DNA from: Ostrinia nubilalis
Taxonomy: Eukaryota; Arthropoda; Insecta; Lepidoptera; Crambidae
Assembly: GCF_963855985.1 (NCBI RefSeq)
Contig: NC_087092.1
Coordinates: forward strand, 5,022,001 to 5,086,000
Direction of reading: 5' to 3'
Length of the DNA: 64,000 bases
Every line of letters starts with the position of its first letter. Position 1 is the first letter of the stretch. Below, piece by piece: positions 52,687 to 64,000 of this stretch. The notes below the pieces were generated by a model that was given only the letters and a program-made list of their open reading frames with translations, ran no database searches and was not told the DNA's origin. A program made the translations under genes and the position numbers.

Positions 52687-55600
52687 ATGACCGATATTTA
52701 CAAGAGATATGAAAAATCACTGGGCTTATTAACTATAAGATTTGTGTCACTGCTGCAAAAGGCTAAAGACGGTGTTTTAGATTTAAAATTCGTGAGTTTG
52801 TTGTATTGACATTTCAAGTGCATTCGTTCAAGAAAATAAACATTACTGATTTTGAATGAAACTTACAGTGAAACTTTTATCGTATAATTACAGGCTACTG
52901 ACTTGCTCGCTGTGAGGCAAAAGAGGCGAATATACGACATAACCAATGTGTTAGAAGGCATTGGGCTGATAGAAAAGAAGAGTAAAAATAGCATTCAATG
53001 GAAGTGAGTCGCTTTACACTGTTTTTTCATTTAAATGGTAATTGATTACAATGGTTCATTAAAGCCATGAATCTAAATAAATTCACACAACATATTGTTT
53101 TCTGGCCAACAGGTCTGTCTAAGAAAACATGCAGGTTTCCAAAATGCTAAAGAGCTTGATGTTATTTTATACTTACCAATTATTCCAGAGGTGCAGGTCC
53201 TGATGGTAATGCATCAAGTATAACTGAAAAGGTGACATTGCTCCGAAAGCAGATAGGCCGTCTAGAGGAACATGAGCAATTATTAGACAAGTAAGTAATT
53301 GTTACAGACATTTTTATTTTATTGTGTATTTGTATTGACAACAGCATTCAGACTATATATTTTTATTGAAAACTCACCTTTATTACAACTACATTAGCTT
53401 CATGTGCTGTCGTCTGTACTAATAAGCTTACGTTTGTAGAAAGTACCACTAAGTTTATTAATTTGTTGTTGCTTCAGGCAATTACATTGGATTGAACAGA
53501 GCATCAAAAATGTAACGGACGACATCGACAATCAGGCGAAGATGTATGTGAACCCAGAAGAAGTTAAAGACTGCTTCGAAGACAGTCAAGTGCTTGTTAT
53601 TGAGGCACCGTTTGGCACAGACTTGGCAGCTAGCGCATTGCCTGGTAAAGCATTGGTGAGTTTTATTGAAATTACGTAATAACTGTGTAAAATATCCGCA
53701 GTCAAAAAGACAATTATTTTGTAGTGTATTAACACTGTTATTATTTGTTACATATTTTAATTTCTGATAATAAGGATGTAATTTCTTGTCCTATGGGACA
53801 AGGCTTATGAGCCTAGTTTTATCTATGTTTATGAATCACACAGCCTAAGAAGTCAGAGTCAAATTTTAGTAAATACTTGCCTGTGACTTCACTTCATAGA
53901 AATAATAAATTGTTACTTGAATTACTAATTTTCACCATTTTAATTCTTCCCTGAAAATAAATTATTCCCACCAATATGTTTCTAGTAGCAAAAACATGAA
54001 ACTCAAATTACCTAAAAATTTGTGAACGTCAGAATGGCGGGTGTATGGTCACAGAATTGAATAATATAAATATGAATTTTCAATACCTGAGATGTACCTT
54101 GGTGTACCTTTAGTTATTAATTTTGTACCTCCCTAAAACGGGAACAATTACAATTACAAAATGAGCCGCCAACCTGATATCAGGTTGGCGGGTGTATGCT
54201 GAAATTGGACGAAACAGGTAAGTTATGGTTTTCTTATATTTATCATTATTTAGTACCTCAGATGTACCTCACAAATATATTATTATACAGCAAATGCGAC
54301 GAATAATTACTGAGAAAATCGATACGAAAAATTTGATGTCCACCATTTTTTTGATGGCCACCATTTCTTATAACAAGTTAGAAAGTTGATACTGACACAG
54401 ATAATACATACCGTAGTATTTTTTAAGTCTGTTTTTTATGGCACGCATACTTTTGCATTTGCCAATGCCATTAATTTGCTAAAATCAAAAAGTTTGTATT
54501 GATAGTAGCGCCCTGCTGTAAATGTCATAAATAAGGTTGTCCAACGTGCCAACAATCGGAACTAATAATCGGGACATAGTCTTCTTTTTCTAATATTATT
54601 ATTTTCTTCTTTTCATCTCTTCTTCTTCTTCTTCTCATCTTCTTTTGTTTCTCTTCTTTGTTTCTTCCACTTCTTCTTCGACTCTTCATCTTCTCACGTT
54701 CTTTTTCTTATTATTATCTTTTTATTTTTTTGCCTTATATCTTTTTTTTCTTTTCTCATCTTTTTATTTTTTCGTCTTATTTCTTCTTATTTTACAAATC
54801 AGAGAAACAGAAGAAGGACAGGAGAGGAAAAAAAGAAGAGAATAAAATTTGAAGAAGAGGAGGACGATGTCTCGATTATTAGTTCCGATTGTTGCCACGT
54901 TGGACATCCTTATTTATGACATTTACAGGAGGGCGCTACTATCAATACTAACTTTTTGATTTTAGCAAATTAATGGCATTGGCATATGCAAAAGTGTGCG
55001 TGCCATAAAAAACAGACTTTAAAAATACTACGGTATGTATTATCTGTGTCGGTATCAACTTTCTAACTTCTTATAAAAAATGGTGGCCATAAAAAAAAGG
55101 TGGACATCAAATTTTTCGTATCGATTTTCTCCTTAATTATTCGTCGCATTTGGTTCATATTCATTATTTGTGAGGTACATCTCAGGTACTAAATAATGAT
55201 AAATATTAGAAAACCATAACTTACCTGTTTCGTCCAATTTCAGCATACACCCGCCAACCTGATATCAGGTTGGCGGCTCATTTTGCAATCGTAATTGCTC
55301 CCATCTTAGAGAAGTACAAAATAAATAACTAAAGGTACACCAAGGTACACCTCAGGTATTAATTAATCGTATTTATTTTGTTAATTTCTATGATCATACA
55401 CCCGCCATTCTGACGTTCACAAAAATTTCAATTTGTAGCAGATCTTGAGATTACCTATTTATTGGCCAGGCCAGTGAGTCACTGTCATATTTCTGTTACT
55501 TTGAAATGAAATATAACTTCCTATGAAATTATGCAATCTTCAGGGTGCAGATCCCCAGTATCTTCTGCACATGAAGGCGGCAAACCCAATTGGTGTTATA

Positions 55601-56499
55601 CTGTTATGTGACAAAGAGGATGCTAAGGTATGCCTTCAAAATTGAAATTGTTTTCTTATTAAGAAATTATCGTAAGGATTTTCTACATTATGTAAGCTGC
55701 ATTCAGTGTAGCAAATGCTATAAAGTAACATAGAGTAACAATTATTCCATTGTGTATCTGCTGCAAATATTTTGCATTAATTATTCCATTTCTCTAATTA
55801 CAGACAATAGATGAAGATATGGATAGTGAAGTGGAAAGGCTCTCAGAATCTAGAGTTATGATGGAGAATGACAGTAAGTAACTTTATTTGCTAAGATCAA
55901 TTTATTCCTAGTCACCTAACAGTTTTGTTGCTACTGAAAATTCACAGAGGCACATGGGGTAATTTTATTTAACTAGGCTTTAAAACACTACAGTGCTTTT
56001 TTGGATTATTTTTATCCCTAATAGAGTATTGAATGAAGTTTGTAGCACTTCATTGAATATTTTTTATAATGTTAGAAAATATTATGGTAAGTCCCAATAC
56101 AAATAAATGAATTTAAACATTTTTACTTTTTATCCCTTTAACATAATTATGAACTAGATCTGAGGTGGAATTGTGTAAAGCAATCGTTATCATTTGACAA
56201 TTCATAACGTACGATTATTCTGTCAAACCCTTTGTTTAACTGACTTTATCGTACGTTATGAACTGTCAAATAATAACGATTGCTTTACACAATTCCACCT
56301 CTGAACCACAATCTGGAATATGTCTGTTAATGTTTACATAACACTATCCAGGTAAACACTTGCATTAATTTACTAACAATATCTTGTTGTATTTCCAGAT
56401 TATTTGCTACGGTTAAGTCCACCACCTACTAAGAGCGACTTCTCCTTTTCACTGCGCGACTCAGAAGGATTATGTGATTTATTCGATATACCGTGTTAA
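52687..56499 (+). CDS. E2F4: E2F transcription factor, E2F4/5 type
   Basis: Exons 52687-52791, 52894-53003, 53189-53290, 53478-53655, 55544-55627, 55804-55873 and 56399-56499 (TAA), all GT-AG with matching phases, 249 aa. The winged-helix DNA-binding domain begins only six residues from the start ([20 protein letters not shown]) and contains [20 protein letters not shown] and NSIQWKG, nearly identical to E2F4 as I recall it. It is followed by a DP-dimerisation leucine-rich segment and a marked box ([12 protein letters not shown]). The C-terminus [12 protein letters not shown] at 237-248 is the pocket-protein (RB/p107/p130) binding motif. The protein is shorter than human E2F4 because the region between the marked box and pocket motif is reduced, and it lacks an N-terminal extension with a cyclin A site. 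A repressive role with pocket proteins is inferred from class. Intron 4 (53656-55543) carries the 1.4-kb foldback; intron 6 carries a MITE. Confidence 0.93.
54021..55421. mobile_element. 1.4-kb foldback element in E2F intron
   Basis: The terminal arms, about 565 bp each (54021-54590 and 54860-55421), are highly similar reverse complements starting TGTGAACGTCAGAATGGCGG. A candidate 6-bp target duplication AAAATT lies at 54015-54020 and 55422-55427. The centre is a polypyrimidine tract (TTCTTCTT...) turning into a polypurine tract. No coding capacity was seen. Superfamily not assigned. Each arm contains a separate perfect palindrome. Confidence 0.85.
56160..56303. mobile_element. Palindromic MITE in E2F intron 6
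   Basis: Left GGTGGAATTGTGTAAAGCAA and right TTGCTTTACACAATTCCACC are inverted repeats that extend about 60 bp inward with few mismatches. TCTGA flanks both ends, a possible 5-bp target duplication. Not coding. Confidence 0.75.
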
Positions 56500-56643
56500 G
56501 CATTGTTGGATTTTTTATACTTTTCAAAGACATTTTTATTACATATTGTATTTTTGATCATTTTAGAAGTTTATTTGGAATGTAAATAGGACAAATCATG
56601 TAAATATCAGTTAAACCTAAGCTAGGTACTGAATGTGGACGAA

Positions 56644-56668
56644 AATAAATAGAATGTAAGTCAATAAA
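56644..56668 (+). terminator. E2F poly(A) signals
   Basis: AATAAA at 56644-56649 and 56663-56668, 145-169 bp after the E2F stop, immediately before the convergent WDR46 stop codon at 56677. Confidence 0.6.
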
Positions 56669-56676
56669 ATAGTTTT

Positions 56677-59600
56677 TTATTTCTTAGTTTTAGGTTTTGG
56701 TACAAAGCGATCTAATACTCCAAAAGACTTCTTAGGCGCACTTGGTTGACTTGGTAAATCCAGCAATTTCTTGGCCTCCTTAGCTTGTTCAATGAATTCC
56801 TAAAAAATAAGTAATAATTATGTAACAATTTACTCTTCAGCTAAGAAAAATAAATCATAAATGTAAAAACTACAACGTTTACCTTTCTAGCGGCATCCTT
56901 TATGATCTTCTTTCTTGCAATGTTTGTTTTTCCCTTGTTTTTCAACCTTGGTGTATAATCTACCTTTTTGGGTTTGATGTACTGGAAGTAAAATACAAAA
57001 TTATAGTAAAAAAATGCTAAACTATAGACTCACTAGATCTACCTTAGAATCATTCAATAGAACAAGAGGGAACTATAGAACGCGCGAATAAGGTCTATAA
57101 TAATAGAATATAGTAATGATAGATTGAATTATAACCAGTGGCCTTGATTTATATTAGACCACCAGACAATTCAGTGTCAATATAATTTGGCCATGTTTCC
57201 AGACTACTGAAATCTATTGGCGCGAACCATATTTTTATAACTAAAATTAACACATACCAGAAGTTTCTTCTTGGCTTCCATCTGTTCCTGCATAGTAGGC
57301 ACATCAACTTCTGTAATCTCGAATGGATTGAGCGTGATAAGTTCTGCAGGAATCTTCTCCAACAAGGCCTTGACTTCAGCTTCTTTCCGTTGCTTCTTAG
57401 TTTGGAAGGGATTGCTCTCCAAAGCATCAAAGTTAGGCTCACCACTTCCTGTAAAAGATTTTTGTATGAATAAAATCCTATTCTATACTAAATTCCATAT
57501 TACCATCAAGAAATTGGCTATTATTCAGGATAATTACCTGGTACAATAATACTACTGAACCCATGTGAGGTTCCAATGCCCAGCACATCTTCATATGGGC
57601 AGAATTTAAAGTTATTGATTGTTTTTCCCATTCTATGCCTCAAGTATGGCCTATCTACAGACTGTGTGCAGCAGTTGCTGAAATAAATAAATAAGTTAAA
57701 AGTTAAAAACAATTATCAAATTATTTTTATCAACATAGGTTCCAATCAAATACTGAATGTGATTTATAGAGAAAATAAACCTACTTGTATATTTCTACAA
57801 CATCACCTAATCCAACAGCTAGCATATCTTTTTGTGAGAATTCCAAATCCACAGGAGCTGTTCTCAGCTTGTAATGTTGTACAGGCCCATCCAAATTTCT
57901 GATGTCCCAAACCTTCATGCTGCGGTCTACACCTGCTGTGGCCATGTACCTGTAATGTCACAAAAGTTGTACTGAGATATTTCTGAAAGAACATAATTTC
58001 TTGACAAAAAAAGACCACAAGACTTGTAATTTTTCAATGAGACTCCTTATAACATCAATGAACACCAAACATAACTACTAAACAGACTAATCATCATCAT
58101 CATCATCAGCAGGACTGCAGGAACACTATCTACTCCAATTTATCAGCAGCAAATGAAGAATTTGGCTCTTTAATTTTAGTAAACATCAATTCAATATCTA
58201 CTTACATTCCTCTGTTGTCAACTGCTATAGCAGTTAGTGGAGTTACATGACACAATATCTTGGCCAAAGGATCTCTGACTGTCGGAGACCAAAGTGACAC
58301 CACACCTTTAGAGTTTCCCAGACATACTGTAGCATTGTACGGATTCTGAGTCATGACAGCAGTTCTTCCCAGACGGTTGTTATAGTGCCCTACTATTTCT
58401 CCTATTGATATGTCAAGCCATGTCATAAAACCAAATTCATTCTGTAACAAAAAAATATATGTATGATACAGGTTTAACATTAATTACTAAATCACACATC
58501 CTTTGAAATGAGTTTATTAAAAAGTAATACGAAGTTTGAAAAACACACTATTTTAAAGGTTTATAAAACAAATAAGAAAATAATGGTCTTATAAAATACT
58601 TACAACAGCAGCTAGTAGAAAATGATAGGGCAGAAACTCCATGCGTAAAATCTTGTCCATTCTTTTTATACAATGCAATTCTATGCCTGTGTTGTCGTAA
58701 ATGTACAACCATTCCTTCTGGGCTGCTGCTATCATGGTCTCCACATGAAGCCAACTGTAAATATAGAACAAAAAGTATTTAATACAGATATAGAAAGTAG
58801 ATAAAGTGTGTTATCCTGAACCAGAATAATAAGATTAAAAAGGGTTATTTTAAAGAAATGGGTACTTTAATAACACAAACGAAAACTTACTTTTTTTTAC
58901 CACAATAGCTTAGTTTTTTAGTCATTACACAAGCATTTTTTGTATAATATGTTGTTTCTACAATAAATAAACTTTGATTTACCTTATGTCGTGTATAGAT
59001 TCCATGACATTCATTTCACAGTGTAGCCTTTTAGTCACCCAGTCAAAAGCAGCGAGATGTCCTCTCTTGCTTCCGAGAAGTAGATGTCTGCCGTTCCTCG
59101 AATACTTTGCACGGTACGGACCAAAATCAAGGTTCAGCTCAAATATCTTTGTGGCTGCTGCTATGTCAACATTCTCTGCTATCACCTTTTGGGATATAGC
59201 TGTTGTTTTATAACCTTCATCTACTTCAAGCAACCTGTAAATTGAAAATGGTAGTTTTAGGTACTAAATATTTCTAAAAGTAACTTTATCTTATTTCTAA
59301 AGTTATTTTAAAATTATATCTCACCCTTGTTCTTCTGTCAATAATATTTCAGCTCTAGCTGCCTGTTTCTGAGCATAATTTAACTTGTTTTCCTTTTTCT
59401 TCAACTTAGCAGCATGTAATGGATGTTTGACCTTTTTAGGATTTAATCCTTCACCACGGGAATGGTTTTCTAATTTCTTTGGGTCTACGGGAGCTTTGCC
59501 AGGGTATTTTTGTGGTTTAACTTCATCTTTCTTTTTGATGATTTTCTGTAAAAGATTATGTAGCATGACGATAGGTATGATTCTTGTAGATATATTTATC

Positions 59601-59935
59601 TTTCGCAAAAAGAGGAGGCTAGTTTGAGCCATTATCTTATGGCCAAATAAAATTTATCAATGGAAAACCTGTGGTTCTAAAATACCATTGAGACATTCCC
59701 TAAAAGTAGTTGATTTGGAATAATACTTACGTTTTTTGTTTTCTTATGCTTACGAGCAGTTTGTTTAGTATTGATGGTGTATACTTCAACATTATCTTTA
59801 TTTATTACGGGCTTCTTCTCGTCTTCACTTTGGAAATAACGTTTCTGTAAAGGTTATTAAAAATTAACACTGGTCTATAGAAATTTTTATATGTTCAATG
59901 ATTTAAGAATAATTTACCTTCTTTTCAACCTTCAT
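56677..59935 (-). CDS. WDR46: WDR46/UTP7 small-subunit processome protein
   Basis: Eleven exons: 59935-59918, 59844-59731, 59545-59325, 59234-58983, 58754-58604, 58441-58206, 57949-57785, 57677-57538, 57448-57258, 56981-56883 and 56799-56677 (TAA); all GT-AG with consistent phase; 569 aa (human WDR46 about 610). The N-terminus is lysine-rich and basic, as expected for a nucleolar protein. A WD-repeat propeller follows, with family landmarks [61 protein letters not shown] and [16 protein letters not shown]. The BING4CT domain includes [20 protein letters not shown] and [22 protein letters not shown]-rich tail ends the protein. WDR46/Utp7 is a nucleolar scaffold for 18S rRNA processing. An AATAAA on the minus strand lies at 56535-56540, inside the E2F 3'UTR. 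Confidence 0.94.
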
Positions 59936-60315
59936 TTTAACGTAAATAATGTTATAAATTAAATTGTTTTATTAAAATTAATCTGTAAAAACACACGTGT
60001 AATGCTTGTTTACACTTTGCTTTTGACATTGACAGAACTGACAGAGACGAACTCAGGGTCGCACCATTGACATTACTTTTTTTAAGACATCACAATCACG
60101 ACAAGGAAACATCATGAAAACCAAATTTACCTTATTTTACTTTTTGAACATTAATTTCATGTGTTCAAACCTAAATGAATCATTAATGCAGGCAGAGTTT
60201 GTTTAGCATCTTTTTTTTCAATGTTTTAGTTGTTATTATAACAAAATGGTATTTGAGAAGTCCTACTATCCATTATGGTAATTTATACCATGTCAATATT
60301 GAAGCATAAAATCAC

Positions 60316-60410
60316 CATCATCATTTCAGACACAAAATGTCCACTGCTGAACATAGGATGGGTCTCCCATAATAATTTCCTAGCATGCATCCAGTTAATG
60401 ACGTCCAAAT
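60316..60410 (-). mobile_element. Diverged RTE-type LINE 3' end
   Basis: (CAT)n, TTTCAGACACAAAATGTCCA, CTGCTGAACATAGG, TAATTTCCTAGCATGCATCC: a decayed copy of the RTE tail, minus strand, between WDR46 and the MYT1-family gene. Confidence 0.55.
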
Positions 60411-60539
60411 AGGCGTATCGTTTACCTTTTTATTAATTTATGACTTTCTTTCTTTCTTTTAACAAAGTCAAAAGAATTTTTATTAATTTTTAATTAATAC
60501 TTATCGGGGAAAGAAGTAAACAGAATGCGACAAATTCGG

Positions 60540-61750
60540 TATTTATTATTTTTATTCTCTTTAACAACACATACTCAATATTTTACAGAAACGGATATGA
60601 CAATCAGAGTAGTAACATAGTAATAGGTTTTAGTATTTTAATGTGAATATGTTATTCGTCTCTGTGTACCAATGTGATTCGTAAGAGTGAAAAAAGAGTA
60701 AAATTACAACAAAAAGCATCATTCTCAACATAATTGCACACTGTATAAGCTCGTAACTAAGGTATGCAAAGTAACACTAACCGAGTTTAATAAGCTATCA
60801 CATTCCGTAAAGGTAACAATAAATAAGTAACACGTCATAACATAATCACAGCAAGTGAACATTGGCTAACAAAGAAATCATCAATTTATTCCCTAAAATT
60901 GGTTATTAATTAATGAGTGAATTATTAACTTACTCGATCTAATGAGATCTCGTTATTTCCTAATACAAATAAAAACGTCCCTATGACGTGACAACTATTT
61001 ATTCACAATTATTTACAAAAACTGACTAGAGTGTCCTAGGAGTTTAATCTTGTTTACACCGTTTATTATTTCTATGTCAATATTTTAGTCTTAAATATCA
61101 GCGAATGGGAGCTGCTGTGATTCGAAGCATTTGGCACAATCCCAGTATAAGAACTTAGACAGATTAACAGTTTCCACTTAAAACTATGTATTTTTGGTTG
61201 ATACACTTCAGGGCCTGTTTTAGAATTCCACTAATACTGACCGATTTTGGCCGTAGCCAGAATTTTTCCATAATCGTTTATTATATCGATATTTAGGTAC
61301 AATATTTACATAATCGAACATTTAATGCGTCTGTGGGGCTAAAATCACTTACATACAGTAGTATAAACTTTCCCTAACAATTACTTACATTAATTTTAAG
61401 CATACGAGTAACAATATTAAAAATTTATTTAGGTCTTAATTTAATAAGTCCATCTTATCGATAAAAAGTCGAATGAATCTTCAGTTGCTGACGTGACGTC
61501 ATAAACAAGTCACACATCGTATACAACGGTTTACAAAACAGACATCGTTTAGCTAATAGTAGAACACATAAATGTCTGTAGGCTAAAGTTCAGCACTGTA
61601 CAGTCATGTAAAGAAATTATTCAGTATCTCGTCTGTTCTTTGGTATAACGTATAATCACTTTCACGAGTCTTATTTATTTCACTGATTAAGCTCCGCTGT
61701 TCGTCACGTTAGATTCACTGTCGTTCGGAATCAGCGGCGCTTTGTGAACC
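60540..61750 (-). other. Probable 3'UTR of the MYT1-family gene
   Basis: AT-rich, non-repetitive sequence after the stop codon at 61751. TTTATT at 60542-60547 gives AATAAA on the minus strand, a plausible poly(A) signal about 1.2 kb downstream. No other gene was recognised here. Confidence 0.5.
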
Positions 61751-63647
61751 TTAAATGGGCGTAGGGAGCACTGTAAAGTCTTGAAGCGCGTTCTTAACAG
61801 TTTCGTAGATGGGCCGGTTCTCGTCGGGACAGTAGCCATCAGGGGAGCAGAGTGTTTGTAGCTTGGTGAGGTAAGAATCGAAGTTGTCGTGGGCTGGCTT
61901 TTCGCCGGGTCCGGGCGGCGGTGGCGCTCCGGGCGTGCCCCCAGCAGCGCTTACCGGCGCCGTGCCCCCTCCGGGGATACGCACGTGCTCAAGCAGAGTG
62001 ATCACATTGTTGCGCAAGCTCTCGTAGTACTCGTTCAAGTTGTTATTCCGCTGAAGAATGGCCTGATTTTCCTGCAAAGATACATTTTCATCATTTAATT
62101 AGAAGGATAACTTCGACGCTTATTACAGTTATCTACTGAACGAAAAATAATTATCGGCTTCAATTAGCGGTACCATAAAGTAAGGAACAAATTAATGGTA
62201 CTCACTAGGTGGTGTGTTAGGAGCACTCAAGGTTGGATGTTTGAAGCCATGACAGTACCATCTAAGTTGACGGACAAAAATATCGAATTACAAAATAAGA
62301 TATTTTAGACTAAGTAGGTATTTAGACATATCCATTTTAAAAAATGGAATCGGGATTATCGGGATTATTTATTTCGACTTTCATTAATGATTAGGGAATT
62401 TCAATTAAAAGTACCTATAAATAAATACTTAACAAAGAAATGGCAAACAAAGAGGTAAAAGGTCATTGAAGTATGGACTTTGACAATAACTTTGAAAACG
62501 AATGTTTTCAATTTTCGGGGACCTCGCCGCCCTTAATACAGCCCCGTCCTGTCAATGACCTTTCACCACATTATCATTCAAGAGCCCTCACCCTTTCTCC
62601 GTGGCTGAGATGCGTCTCCATGGCGTTGATGTCTGACTTCAGACGCATCATCTGCGACTCGACGCGCGCGTTCTCACGCTGGAGCTCCGTGATCTCCTGC
62701 TCGAGGGTCATCAGGTCTTCCCCGTTGCCGGTCTGCATATTCATGTCCATACCTGAAGTTAGCGATAGTGTTTTTTTAATATCAGATGTGTGTATGAAAA
62801 TAAAAGCTAATCTTGCAGCCCTGGGAGCCCCTGTAGCCTGGGGGCCCTGTAGTAGGAGAGGCTATTATGGCTAATACTGTGGATAGTTTTGTTAAAACGT
62901 GTGGCACTGGCTAGGTTTAAGCAATATGGAAATTATGTTTAAAAACAATAAAGAAGTACTAAAAATTGCTGTTGGAGAAGTTTTGTAAACATTCTGCAAA
63001 CAGTCACTAGACTGCTCGATATATTAGTGCAAATTGGGGTCTATTAAATCAACATTATGAGAACCAGAACAGAGTCAATTACAATCTACAGTAGTCACAG
63101 CACAGTAGACAACAGCACCGCATAACTAACTACTTACCTACCTTAGGAATAATAATTATGATAAATATTTTTGACCCACTTCTAAATATTTCAAGTACTC
63201 GCGTATGTTTTCGATTAAGTTACTCAATAGTTTTATAACTGACAACCTATCTACGTAACTTTCTATTTTTTGTTGTAGTACTGCTGCATTTCTTGTATTT
63301 TAACAATTATTTCTCTACCCTGTTGACTCGGTATTAATGTTGAAATATAATATTTACCTGAATAAGGTTTGGGGTAGAGCGGCGTGATGTCATCTGGGTA
63401 CTTCGGTTTCTTCGGCTGCGGCGTGGGAGTCGCCGCGCCCGCTATGGGGCAGCCAGACAGCGACCGATGGGTCAAAAAAGACCCGTTCAGGTGCCCCGAC
63501 CCATCGCAGCCGGGGGTGGGGCAGTTGACTCCATCGAACTTGATGGCCGAAGCCGCCGCAGCCACGGCTGCTTTGTGCTGCTCCACGGTGCCGCCGCTTT
63601 CAAGCACTCGCATCTTGTTTCGGTTGGCGATCGGGCAGCCAGAGGCA
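61751..63647 (-). CDS. MYT1/ST18-family CCHHC zinc-finger protein, 3' part
   Basis: Exons seen: 63647-63358, 62752-62592 and 62071-61751 (TAA 61751-61753), GT-AG, phases match. The start lies beyond the window. The first visible exon begins with the end of one zinc finger ([11 protein letters not shown]), then a complete CCHHC finger [20 protein letters not shown] + SLSGCPIAG. The next two exons form the MYT1 C-terminal coiled coil ([20 protein letters not shown], then [20 protein letters not shown]). A Pro/Gly/Ala-rich spacer and the conserved end [15 protein letters not shown] ... [10 protein letters not shown] follow. The family acts in neuronal differentiation, binding AAGTT-type sites. 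The acceptor at 63648 was chosen because it restores the finger spacing (HRS-ASGCP). No gene symbol is given because insect naming overlaps with the Myt1 kinase. Confidence 0.88.
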
Positions 63648-64000
63648 CTGGAGAGTTCAATCGGAAATATTAGGGAACTGCAGGTTTAAGTTTGGAACTA
63701 TCAACCCGCATTCAGAACCTTATCGGAATGTGATGGGATGAAGACAATATAGGCCATAGGAAATTTACTTTCATATTATCATCCTTACTCCTGACAACAA
63801 CTTTGTTGATAGAGTAAGGAACTAGTAATCCTTTTCTGATAATAGTTGATAGCACGGCAAAGGTCCGATTACTCCTCATAATTAAGGATTTCACCAGCCT
63901 TCTGATTTGTAAACATCCCAACAAATAATTAACAAGGCTCGAATGCCTCCACCAAAACTTACAAATACTCTACTTTACATACAGTTTCAGATATTGAACC

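Noticed and set aside
54645..54852. Hydrophobic Phe/Leu-rich frames in the E2F intron
   Set aside because: They translate the polypyrimidine loop of the foldback element (TTC/TTT codons) and have no gene context.
63384..63689. Plus-strand frames of 101 and 68 codons near the right edge
   Set aside because: They lie antisense to the MYT1-family zinc-finger exon, whose C-C-H-H-C pattern and splice sites are clear on the minus strand.

Overview
The window is a piece of an insect nuclear genome, almost certainly Lepidoptera. It is AT-rich. It carries short Lep1-type Helitrons that begin near TC and end in CTAG, many RTE-type LINE 3' ends with (ATG)n tails, tRNA-derived SINEs, and compact intron-rich genes. 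All gene models below were built by hand from splice sites, reading phase and recalled family motifs; nothing was searched against a database.

Layout. 1-5 kb is intergenic and repeat-rich. 5.2-34.4 kb (+) is the CDR2/centrocortin coiled-coil gene. It has two phase-compatible alternative first exons 15 kb apart (5197 and 20528), and its introns hold many transposons, including a four-level nested stack at 14.25-17.2 kb. 36.3-47.7 kb (-) is ABCF3 (GCN20-type ABC-F ATPase), 12 exons and 706 aa. 48.4-52.3 kb holds a PIF/Harbinger-derived cluster: a Myb/SANT-like protein gene (+), a convergent HARBI1-like transposase-derived gene (-) with its second catalytic Asp changed to His, and a divergent small gene (+) that encodes only the coiled-coil tail of the Myb/SANT protein. 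52.7-56.5 kb (+) is an E2F4/5-type E2F of 249 aa with a 1.4-kb foldback element in an intron. 56.7-59.9 kb (-) is WDR46/UTP7 (569 aa), convergent with E2F. 61.75-63.65 kb (-) is the 3' part of a MYT1/ST18-family CCHHC zinc-finger gene that continues past the window edge.

The conserved genes are unrelated in function: centrosome-associated coiled coil, translation/GCN pathway, cell-cycle transcription, ribosome biogenesis and neural transcription. The unusual part is the Harbinger-derived trio. It looks like a co-opted two-protein transposition system (nuclease-fold protein plus DNA-binding partner) whose catalytic triad is broken and whose partner tail exists as a separate paralogue. Transposon structure is well resolved at several sites, with exact target-site duplications for hAT and TA-flanked elements.
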